Assembly (NCBI GenBank): GCA_027031325.1
Contig: JALVRI010000495.1
Span: 1-10,420 of the forward strand
Reading direction: 5' to 3'
DNA: 10,420 nucleotides
Source of the DNA: Desulfobacteraceae bacterium
Lineage (GTDB): Bacteria > Desulfobacterota > Desulfobacteria > Desulfobacterales > Desulfosarcinaceae
The number at the start of each line of letters is the position of its first letter. The first letter of the stretch is position 1. Shown piece by piece: positions 1 through 6,459 of this stretch. Under the pieces are notes generated by a model. The model did no database searches, was not told where the DNA came from, and worked only from the letters and a program-made list of their open reading frames with translations. The position numbers and the translations under genes were made by a program.

Positions 1-1080
1 GCGTGGGATCTTAACCACGCAGTAGTCCAGGGTCGGTTCAAAGGACGCCAGGGTCTGGCCGGTTATATCGTTGGGAATTTCATCGAGGGTATAACCCACC
101 GCCAACTTGGCGGCTATCTTGGCAATCGGAAAACCGGTGGCCTTGGATGCCAGGGCGCTGGAGCGCGATACCCTGGGATTCATCTCCACCACCACCATCT
201 CGCCGGTTTCGGGATGGACGGCGAACTGGACATTGGAACCACCCGTGTCCACGCCGATTTCACGCATGATGGCCAGGGAGGCGTTACGCATCTGCTGGTA
301 TTCGGCGTCGGTCAGGGTCTGGGCCGGGGCCACGGTGATACTGTCTCCGGTGTGAACGCCCATCGGATCCATGTTTTCGATGGAACAGATGATGACCACG
401 TTGTCGTTGTGGTCGCGCATCACCTCCAGCTCGTACTCTTTCCATCCCAGGACGGATTCTTCGATCATTACCTGGTGGATGAGACTGGCGTCCAGCCCGG
501 CCTTGGCCGTTTGTTCCAGGTCCTCGGGGTTGTATGCCACCCCGCCGCCGGTTCCTCCCAAAGTGTAACTGGGCCGGATGATTACCGGATATCCTATCTG
601 TTCGGCGATTCGATGGGCCTCCTGCATGCTGGTGGCAAATCCGCTTTTGGGAATCCGCAGGCCGATCCGCTCCATGGCGGCCCTGAACAGATCGCGGGAC
701 TCGGCCTTCTGGATGGCTTCCAGGGAGGCCCCGATCATTTCGATACCGAATTTTTCAAGGACTCCCGCCTCGGCCACCTCGACGGCGGTGTTGAGACCGG
801 TCTGGCCGCCCAGGGTGGGCAGCAGGGCATCCGGGCGCTCCTTTTCGATGATGGCGGCAACGGTCTCGGGGGTTACCGGTTCGATATAGGTGCGGTCGGC
901 CATTTCGGGGTCGGTCATGATGGTGGCCGGGTTTGAATTTACCAGGATGACATGGAACCCTTCTTCTTTGAGGGCCTTGCAGGCCTGGGTGCCGGAATAG
1001 TCGAATTCGCAGGCCTGGCCGATGATGATGGGGCCGGCGCCGATGATCAGGATTTTATGAATATCTGTTCTTTTGGGCAT
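1..1080 (-). CDS. carB: Carbamoyl-phosphate synthase large subunit, N-terminal part (runs off left edge)
   Basis: This is the synthetase subunit of cytoplasmic carbamoyl-phosphate synthase, which takes ammonia from CarA and, with bicarbonate and two ATP, makes carbamoyl phosphate for arginine and pyrimidines. The visible 360 residues, of about 1070 usual for the family, cover the first pre-ATP-grasp and ATP-grasp domain that phosphorylates bicarbonate. Seen near the N terminus are the nucleotide-fold stretch ILIIGAGPIIIGQACEFDYSG and NSNPATIMTDP. Further on come the glycine-rich loop GGTGGGVAYN, SIENMDPMGVHTGDSITVAP, the metal/ATP-binding segment VVVEMNPRVSRSSALASKAT and the end TLDYCVVKIPR. 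The start is the ATG at 1078-1080, which begins the conserved MPKRTDIHKILIIG. No clear Shine-Dalgarno sequence precedes it. It follows carA by 47 bases on the same strand, the usual carAB order. The reading frame is intact; the second half lies outside the window. Confidence 0.97.
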   Translation of the reverse strand, partial: MPKRTDIHKILIIGAGPIIIGQACEFDYSGTQACKALKEEGFHVILVNSNPATIMTDPEMADRTYIEPVTPETVAAIIEKERPDALLPTLGGQTGLNTAVEVAEAGVLEKFGIEMIGASLEAIQKAESRDLFRAAMERIGLRIPKSGFATSMQEAHRIAEQIGYPVIIRPSYTLGGTGGGVAYNPEDLEQTAKAGLDASLIHQVMIEESVLGWKEYELEVMRDHNDNVVIICSIENMDPMGVHTGDSITVAPAQTLTDAEYQQMRNASLAIMREIGVDTGGSNVQFAVHPETGEMVVVEMNPRVSRSSALASKATGFPIAKIAAKLAVGYTLDEIPNDITGQTLASFEPTLDYCVVKIPR

Positions 1081-1127
1081 GGACAGGACCAATCAAAGCT
1101 TGGTTGTTCTGGGGACAGCTTGCCTTC

Positions 1128-2270
1128 CTATTTTTGCCGGTCGTCGATCATTTCGCGGAATTGATGGAAAAGGTACCTGGCATCATGGGGCCCCGGAGCC
1201 GCTTCGGGATGGTATTGAACAGCCAGCAGCGGTAGTGTCCGGTGCCGGAAACCTTCCAGGGTGTCGTCGTTGAGATTGATATGGGTTATCTCGACTTCAT
1301 TTGCCGGTAAAGAATCGGCGTCCACTGCAAAGCCGTGGTTCTGGGAGGTTATCTCCACCTTGCCGCTTACCAGGTTCTTGACCGGCTGGTTGGCCCCCCG
1401 GTGGCCGAACTTGAGCTTGTAGGTCCGGCCGCCCAGGGCCAGGCCCAGGATCTGGTGGCCCAGGCAAATGCCGAACATGGGCAGCTTGCCGAGCAGCTTC
1501 TTTACAGTTGTGGCCGCATAGGAAACAGGTTCCGGGTCGCCGGGACCGTTGGACAGGAATATGCCATCGGGCTCAAGGGCCATTATGGTCTCTGCCGGTG
1601 TGGCGGCCGGTACAACCAGCACTTCCAGGCCGACTGCCGCAAGGCAGCGCAGAATGTTGAATTTGATACCCAGGTCGAGGGCCACCACGGCCGGTTTGCG
1701 GCCGCGTTCCAGCCAGGCGGCCGGACCAGGTTGCATGTCTGCCGGCAGCCGGACGGGTCCCCCGTCGGTCCAGCGATAAGGCTTGGCGGTCGAAACGGTG
1801 CGGGCAAGATCGCGGCCCACCATGCTGGGAAGGGCCCTGGCCTTGGCTGTCAGTGAGCCGGGATCGGTATCCCTGGTTGAGAGCATGGCCCGCATGGCTC
1901 CCAGGTTGCGGATGTGGCGTGTCAGGGCCCTGGTGTCCATGTCTTCGACACCCAGTATGCCGTATTTTTTGAGATAATCAGCCAGGGTGGCGGTCGCCCT
2001 GTAATTGCTGGGCCAAGGCTGGTATTCCTTGATGATGAAAGCGGCCACCTGGACCCGCTCAGACTCCACGTCCTCGGGATTGACCCCGTAGTTACCAACC
2101 AGGGGATAGGTCATGGTGACCATCTGGCCGCTGTAGGACGGGTCGGTGAGAACCTCCTGGTACCCGGTCATGCTGGTGTTGAATACGACTTCACCGCCCA
2201 CCTCGCCTTCTCCCGTGAAACTGCGGCAAGGGAAAGTCCTTCCGTCTTCTAAGGCTAACAGTGCTCGCAT
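1128..2270 (-). CDS. carA: Carbamoyl-phosphate synthase small (glutaminase) subunit
   Basis: CarA hydrolyses glutamine and channels the ammonia to CarB. The 380-residue length is normal for the family. The N-terminal CarA-specific domain (about 1-150) shows GEGEVGGEVVFNTSMTGYQE and DPSYSGQMVTMTYPLVGNYG. The C-terminal class I glutamine amidotransferase domain (about 192-372) shows LDLGIKFNILRCL, LSNGPGDPEP, the nucleophile elbow GICLGHQ with Cys269, and QYHPEA with His354 and Glu356, so the catalytic triad is complete. The ATG at 2268-2270 begins the conserved MRALLALEDGR; only a weak GG-rich match lies upstream. It is followed by carB after 47 bases and preceded by a 200-base gap carrying a strong hairpin (2294-2324). 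That gap suggests carAB has its own promoter, or is separately regulated within a longer transcript. Confidence 0.98.
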   Translation of the reverse strand: MRALLALEDGRTFPCRSFTGEGEVGGEVVFNTSMTGYQEVLTDPSYSGQMVTMTYPLVGNYGVNPEDVESERVQVAAFIIKEYQPWPSNYRATATLADYLKKYGILGVEDMDTRALTRHIRNLGAMRAMLSTRDTDPGSLTAKARALPSMVGRDLARTVSTAKPYRWTDGGPVRLPADMQPGPAAWLERGRKPAVVALDLGIKFNILRCLAAVGLEVLVVPAATPAETIMALEPDGIFLSNGPGDPEPVSYAATTVKKLLGKLPMFGICLGHQILGLALGGRTYKLKFGHRGANQPVKNLVSGKVEITSQNHGFAVDADSLPANEVEITHINLNDDTLEGFRHRTLPLLAVQYHPEAAPGPHDARYLFHQFREMIDDRQK

Positions 2271-2293
2271 TGCTTATCCAGGTATTGAGCAAG

Positions 2294-2324
2294 CGGTTTG
2301 CCCGCCGGCCCGGCAGACAAACCG
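2294..2324 (-). promoter_or_regulatory. Strong hairpin in the carA 5' leader
   Basis: Read on the minus strand, the arms CGGUUUGUCUGCCG and CGGCGGGCAAACCG pair over 14 positions around a 3-base GGC loop, ending 23 bases before the carA ATG. Two pairs are G-U. On the plus strand those same positions are A/C mismatches, so the full stem exists only in RNA of carA sense. There is no U-run after it, so it does not look like an intrinsic terminator in either direction. A role in controlling carAB translation or transcript stability is inference; I do not recognise a known riboswitch or PyrR-type element. Confidence 0.6.
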
Positions 2325-2370
2325 GAAGATTGACCAAGCCGATTTTGATCTTGCGATGGCTTAGCACATT

Positions 2371-2430
2371 TGGACGGTATTGCAAAGAATTGATGGTGCC
2401 GTCCAGGGTGGGAACTGCTTAACAACCCTG
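2371..2430. repeat. Two small inverted repeats in the gap upstream of carA
   Basis: TGGACGG (2371-2377) is inverted as CCGTCCA (2399-2405) across 21 bases. CAGGGT (2404-2409) is inverted as ACCCTG (2425-2430) across 15 bases. The pairs share two bases, so both stems cannot form completely together. Neither is followed by a T-run, so I do not call a terminator for the glutamate synthase operon. A TTGACA -35-like hexamer on the minus strand (2429-2434) overlaps the second repeat but has no convincing -10 at 15-18 bases. The remainder of the 2271-2470 gap shows nothing I can name. Confidence 0.3.
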
Positions 2431-2470
2431 TCAACCTCTTACCGCCGCCCGGAATGAGCGAGGGACCGAA

Positions 2471-4813
2471 TCAGCCGATGGGCGTGTTTTCCAGCATGTT
2501 CCAGATCCCGCAGGGACATGCCCCGGCGCAGAAACCGCAACCGATGCACTTGTCCTCGTTCACCCGGTAGCTGTACTGACCGTCTTTTTCTTCGACCCTG
2601 GCTATGGCGCCCTCGGGACACACGGTGACACAGATTCCGCAATCCCGGCAATTGCCACAGGAAGAACATTGTCCGGCGCAGCTTTCCAGGTCATCGAAAA
2701 TTCCTGTCCGCGGATCGTAGTATTCCAGGTGAACCCTTTCCTTGGCGATCATGGGGCGGTTGTCAGGATTGGGACGCCGGCCTTCCAGGATGGCCACCAT
2801 GGTTTCGGCGGCCTTCCGGCCGGCGCCGATGGCGTCGGTGAGCAATCCCGGCCGGACAACGTCGCCGATGGCAAATATCCTGGGATGGGTTGTCTGGTAG
2901 TTATCGTCCACCTTGATGAACCCCTGCTGGTCCATGGCCACCTGTTCCGGCAGAAAATCGAGGTCAGGCATATCACCGATGGAGATGATCACCGTATCGG
3001 CGGCGATGGTTTCACCACTTTCAAGCACCACCCCGCTGGTGGTTATCTCTTTGGTAAAAACCGGCCAGCGGAACTTGGCTCCCAGGGCCTCGGCCGCTTC
3101 GCGCTCCTTGCCGAAAGAGGCCGGTTCCTGGACATCCAGCATCAGAACCTGGCTTGCGCCCAGGCGATAGGCTTCGGTGGCCACATCGCAGCCCACGTTG
3201 CCGGCGCCGATGATGACGACTTTTCGGCCTACCTTGGCTTTGCCCTGCTTGGCGGCGGTCAGAAACTCCAGGGCGGTCAGGGCGTACTGGCGTCCCGGAA
3301 CCGGCAGGGTCCGAGGCTTGCGGGCACCGGTGGCCACAACCACAAAATCATATTCTTCCACGAGCTGTTCGACTTGGCTGCGGTCCAGCTTTTGCTGTAG
3401 ATGGACGTGGGGAATTACCTTGGCGGCCCGCTTGATTTCCTTGGCGAAGACCTCCCGGGGAAGCCTGCTTTCGGGAATGGCAGTGGCGATTTTGCCGCCC
3501 AGGGTCTCGGCTTCATCGTAAACCACGGCCTGGTGCCCCTTGAGGCGCAGTTGCCATGCAACCGAGATGCCTGCCGGACCACCGCCGATGACCGCAACCC
3601 GCTTGCCACTGAGCTCCGGCAACTGGGGTACGGCAGCCTCTACACTGGCCTGCCCAATGCGGGTGACATCCACCGGAGGCAGGGCGGCTTCCTGCTTGGT
3701 GCAGGACTCCATGCACAGGTGGGGGCAAAGGTAACCGCAGACGGTGGCCGGGAAAGGGGTATAGGCCAAGGCAAGGTCCACGGCTTCATCTATGCGCCCA
3801 TCGCGCACCAGGCGCCAGCGTTGGTGGACCGGAATTCCCGTGGGGCAAGAAGCTTCACAAGGAGCCTTGTACTTGTTGTTTTCCCAGACCGGGACGAAAC
3901 GTCGCAGATCACCCCTGGTGATTACCGGGATCGGACTGCGGTCGATATCCGTAAGGTCTCCCACCAGGCCACCGGCCCCTAAGGCCTTATCCCAGACCTG
4001 CCGCCGGAATTCGGCCATGGAGCGGCGCAAACCGCCGCCGCGCTGGTGAGGCTTGCGGGCCACCAGGAGCTGCCACTGGCTGCGGTCGGCCAGCTCGGTA
4101 AGCAGGTCGGAACGGTTGATCCGCTCCAGGAAGATTGCCAGGTGTTGCCGCAACCAGGTCCATTGGTCGTCGTTGATTGGTTCCTGGAGGGCGTCGGCCT
4201 GGCTGTAACCCTGGTGGGGGCCGCGGAAAAAGACCTTTCCACCCACCATGCCCACAAGGGGCCGGTAACCGAGCACGTTGTCCGGTCGCTGGGGATTGTA
4301 ACCACAGATTACGGCGATTCCCCCGGCCATGAACTCACCGAAGTAATCACCGGCCGAACCAAGGACCCACAGCTCGGGTGGATCGAAACGCGGGTTGTGC
4401 TTGGTCATGGTCATGGCCCGGGCGCCCACGTTGCCGGCCACGTAGATTTTGCCCTGGGCCATGGCGTTGGCCACCCCGTTGGAGGCATTGCCGTGGACCA
4501 CGATCTGGGCGCCGGCATTGAGCCAGCCCACGTCGTCGGAAGCCGGCACCATGACTTCGATGAAGGTATTCGCAAAACCCATGGCCCCAACCCGCTGGCC
4601 GGGGTGGCCATCGATCTTGATGTAGACCGGTTCATTGCCCGCCCGCCACAGGCGGCCGCCGATTCCATGCTGGCCGTAGGCCTTGACCACAAGGTAGCGT
4701 TTGCCCAGGGCCACGGCCTCCTGGATTGCCTCTTCCATGATGCGCGAATCGATCCGCTGGCCGTCCTTTTTACCGGAAATGATATTATACTGGCTGCTGC
4801 TGGTCATTGCCAT
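2471..4813 (-). CDS. gltD: Glutamate synthase fusion: GXGXG domain + GltD-type oxidoreductase + ferredoxin domain
   Basis: This 780-residue protein joins three units. Residues about 15-240 are the GXGXG beta-helix domain that ends canonical GltB (GWLNAGAQIVVHGNASNGVA, GKIYVAGNVGARA, GDYFGEFMAGGIAVICGYN). Residues about 310-690 are a GltD-like NAD(P)H oxidoreductase: N-terminal cluster cysteines 319, 323, 359, 363, 367 and 371, the FAD motif VIGGGPAG (408-415), ATGARKPR, the dinucleotide motif GAGNVG (536-541), and the closing FAD motif FAIGDVV. Residues about 710-770 hold two CxxCxxCxxxCP cluster motifs (722-732 and 756-766) plus extra Cys 712, 716 and 719. Its expected job is to pass electrons from NAD(P)H through FAD and Fe-S clusters to the FMN subunit encoded just upstream. 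The segment after the second dinucleotide strand (LMLDVQEP) lacks the YRR motif usual in NADPH-dependent GltD. GGAG at 4818-4821 lies 4 bases from the ATG at 4813 and 10 bases from an in-frame ATG at 4807, so the true start may be residue 3. The FMN gene ends 11 bases upstream. Confidence 0.93.
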   Translation of the reverse strand: MAMTSSSQYNIISGKKDGQRIDSRIMEEAIQEAVALGKRYLVVKAYGQHGIGGRLWRAGNEPVYIKIDGHPGQRVGAMGFANTFIEVMVPASDDVGWLNAGAQIVVHGNASNGVANAMAQGKIYVAGNVGARAMTMTKHNPRFDPPELWVLGSAGDYFGEFMAGGIAVICGYNPQRPDNVLGYRPLVGMVGGKVFFRGPHQGYSQADALQEPINDDQWTWLRQHLAIFLERINRSDLLTELADRSQWQLLVARKPHQRGGGLRRSMAEFRRQVWDKALGAGGLVGDLTDIDRSPIPVITRGDLRRFVPVWENNKYKAPCEASCPTGIPVHQRWRLVRDGRIDEAVDLALAYTPFPATVCGYLCPHLCMESCTKQEAALPPVDVTRIGQASVEAAVPQLPELSGKRVAVIGGGPAGISVAWQLRLKGHQAVVYDEAETLGGKIATAIPESRLPREVFAKEIKRAAKVIPHVHLQQKLDRSQVEQLVEEYDFVVVATGARKPRTLPVPGRQYALTALEFLTAAKQGKAKVGRKVVIIGAGNVGCDVATEAYRLGASQVLMLDVQEPASFGKEREAAEALGAKFRWPVFTKEITTSGVVLESGETIAADTVIISIGDMPDLDFLPEQVAMDQQGFIKVDDNYQTTHPRIFAIGDVVRPGLLTDAIGAGRKAAETMVAILEGRRPNPDNRPMIAKERVHLEYYDPRTGIFDDLESCAGQCSSCGNCRDCGICVTVCPEGAIARVEEKDGQYSYRVNEDKCIGCGFCAGACPCGIWNMLENTPIG

Positions 4814-4817
4814 ATAT

Positions 4818-4821
4818 CTCC
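4818..4821 (-). promoter_or_regulatory. Ribosome binding site of the GXGXG-GltD fusion gene
   Basis: GGAG on the minus strand lies within the 11-base gap after the FMN-subunit stop codon. Its spacing is tight (4 bases) for the first ATG and better (10 bases) for the second in-frame ATG (4805-4807). It therefore leaves open whether the protein begins MAMTSS or MTSS. Confidence 0.5.
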
Positions 4822-4824
4822 AAC

Positions 4825-6459
4825 TTAGATTACATACCTGATTTTCAAGCGTTCGGCGGCATGATAGTCATCTATGCCGAGGGCGTCCGACATGCCTATG
4901 GGCAGGGAGGTGGAGCGCCCCAGGGGCGCGACGATCTTTTTAAGCTCGGTGTCGAAAGCCAGAAAGACGTCCACCACCCTCTCGGCCACTTTTTCGATGT
5001 CCAGCCGCCGGTAGAGCCGGGGATCCTGGGAGGTGATCCCCTTGGGGCAGCGGCCGATGTTGCATATGTTGCAGCGGTCGGACTCGGAGCCGATGCAACC
5101 GGCCGCAGCCTGCATGATGTATTTGCCGATTTGGACCCCGCTTGCGCCCAGCATGATCAAGGCGGCGGCGTTGGCCGCCAGGTTGCCCTGTTTGCCGATA
5201 CCGCCGCCGGCAAAGAGGGGAACCTCGTTCTGTTTGCCGATGGTGACCAGGTTGAGGTAGCAGTCCCGGATGTTGGTGGCGATCGGGTGACCCATGTGAT
5301 CCATGGAAACATTGTAGGCTGCTCCTGTGCCTCCGTCTTCACCGTCTATGGCCAGGCCGGCGGCATAGGGGTTGCGGGTGAGGTTGTTAAGCACCGCCAG
5401 GGCCGTCGATGTCGCGGATATCTTGGGATAGACCGGTACCCTGAAACCCCAGGCCATGTACATGGATTGGATCATCTTGGCCACCGATTCTTCGATGGAG
5501 TACTTGGTCTGGTGGGTTGGCGGGCTGGGCAGGCTGACGCCCGGGGGAACTCCCCGGATGGCTGCGATCAGCTTGTTGACCTTGTGCCACATCAGCAGTC
5601 CGCCGTCGCCCGGCTTGGCGCCCTGGCCGTACTTGATTTCGATGGCGCAGGGGTCTTCCTTCATTTCCGGCAGGGCATGAATGATCTCGTCCCAGCCGAA
5701 ATAGCCGCTGGCTATCTGGAGGATGACGTACTTCAGAAAGCGACTGCGCAGCAGCCGGGGTGGACAACCCCCTTCTCCGGTACAGATACGCACCGGCATG
5801 CCCAACTCCTCGTTGAGGTAGGCAACCCCCATCTGGAGTCCTTCCCACATGTTGGGCGACAGGGCACCGAAGGACATACCCCCGATGATGAGGGGATAAA
5901 TTTCGCGTACCGGCGGGATCCATCCGTTTTCGCGCATGAAGCTCAGACTCTGTTCCGGGGGCAGGACCCGGCCCAGTAAGGTGCGCAGTTCGAACTCGTG
6001 GCGGCCGGCGTCCAGGGCCGGGTCGGTGAGCATGGAAATACGGATGAACTTGATCCTGTCCAGGACTCCGGTTGCGCGGTTGCGCCGTCCGCCCCGGCGG
6101 CGGGGTTGGCCGCCGCGGTTGATATGGAATCTTTGCTTGTCGGTCTCGTCGTTACGGGCCGGGATGATGGCGTCGTTGGGACAGACCAGGTTGCACATTG
6201 CACAGCCTACGCAGGCGTAAGCCGGGTCGGTCCTTTGGCGGATCCCGTAGAAAAGGGAGAAGCGGGTTTCCGGCGGTGACGAAGGGTCGATGGAAGCGGT
6301 AAGGCTGCGCTTGCGGAAAACCCCCAATTCGATGGCGTTGACCGGGCAAACGGCTGTGCAACGGCCGCAAAGGGTGCACTTGTCGCGGTTCCAGAGGATC
6401 TGCCAGTGCAGATCCTTGACGCTCAGGGTTGAAGGGGTAATGGGTCTGTCTGGCAACAT
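4825..6459 (-). CDS. gltB2: Glutamate synthase FMN/Fe-S (synthase domain) subunit with N-terminal 2x[4Fe-4S] ferredoxin domain
   Basis: This is the synthase unit of a split glutamate synthase; it reductively combines ammonia from the amidotransferase subunit with 2-oxoglutarate on FMN. The 544 residues begin with a ferredoxin domain carrying CxxCxxCxxxCP twice (Cys28/31/34/38 and Cys83/86/89/93). A very basic linker (RRRGGRRNR, about 120-128) follows. The FMN-binding barrel (about 185-500) shows PLIIGGMSFGALSP, EIKYGQGAKPGDGG, GLAIDGEDGGTGAA and FAGGGIGKQGN. The Cys cluster expected next to the FMN is CNICNIGRCPKG (Cys463, 466, 471; Cys455 nearby). Its spacing differs from the C-x5-C-x4-C of classical GltB, as detailed in the findings. 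The start at 6459 has a perfect AGGAGGT six bases upstream, inside the end of the amidotransferase gene, with which it overlaps by 37 bases. The related N-methylglutamate synthase (MgsC) is an alternative, but the GltD fusion next door favours glutamate synthase. Confidence 0.93.
   Translation of the reverse strand: MLPDRPITPSTLSVKDLHWQILWNRDKCTLCGRCTAVCPVNAIELGVFRKRSLTASIDPSSPPETRFSLFYGIRQRTDPAYACVGCAMCNLVCPNDAIIPARNDETDKQRFHINRGGQPRRRGGRRNRATGVLDRIKFIRISMLTDPALDAGRHEFELRTLLGRVLPPEQSLSFMRENGWIPPVREIYPLIIGGMSFGALSPNMWEGLQMGVAYLNEELGMPVRICTGEGGCPPRLLRSRFLKYVILQIASGYFGWDEIIHALPEMKEDPCAIEIKYGQGAKPGDGGLLMWHKVNKLIAAIRGVPPGVSLPSPPTHQTKYSIEESVAKMIQSMYMAWGFRVPVYPKISATSTALAVLNNLTRNPYAAGLAIDGEDGGTGAAYNVSMDHMGHPIATNIRDCYLNLVTIGKQNEVPLFAGGGIGKQGNLAANAAALIMLGASGVQIGKYIMQAAAGCIGSESDRCNICNIGRCPKGITSQDPRLYRRLDIEKVAERVVDVFLAFDTELKKIVAPLGRSTSLPIGMSDALGIDDYHAAERLKIRYVI

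Noticed and set aside
214..936. 240-codon open frame on the plus strand
   Set aside because: Antisense to carB, which is strongly conserved in the other direction; composition typical of a shadow frame.
1088..1104. Inverted repeat ACCAA/TTGGT between carA and carB
   Set aside because: Only 5 bp with a 7-base loop and no context; likely chance.
2404..2430. Terminator for the glutamate synthase operon
   Set aside because: Only a 6-bp stem with a 15-base loop and no following U-run on the minus strand.
2371..2434. Sigma-70 promoter for carAB (TTGACA at 2429-2434)
   Set aside because: The -35 hexamer is good, but no -10 of reasonable quality lies at 15-18 bases, so I do not call a promoter.
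4046..4828. 260-codon open frame on the plus strand
   Set aside because: Antisense to the GXGXG domain of the fusion gene; no domain and no ribosome binding site recognised.
4807..5979. 390-codon open frame on the plus strand
   Set aside because: It lies opposite the FMN subunit, whose motifs are unambiguous. Its translation is rich in Gly/His/Asp/Val with no recognisable domain, as expected for an antisense frame in GC-rich DNA.
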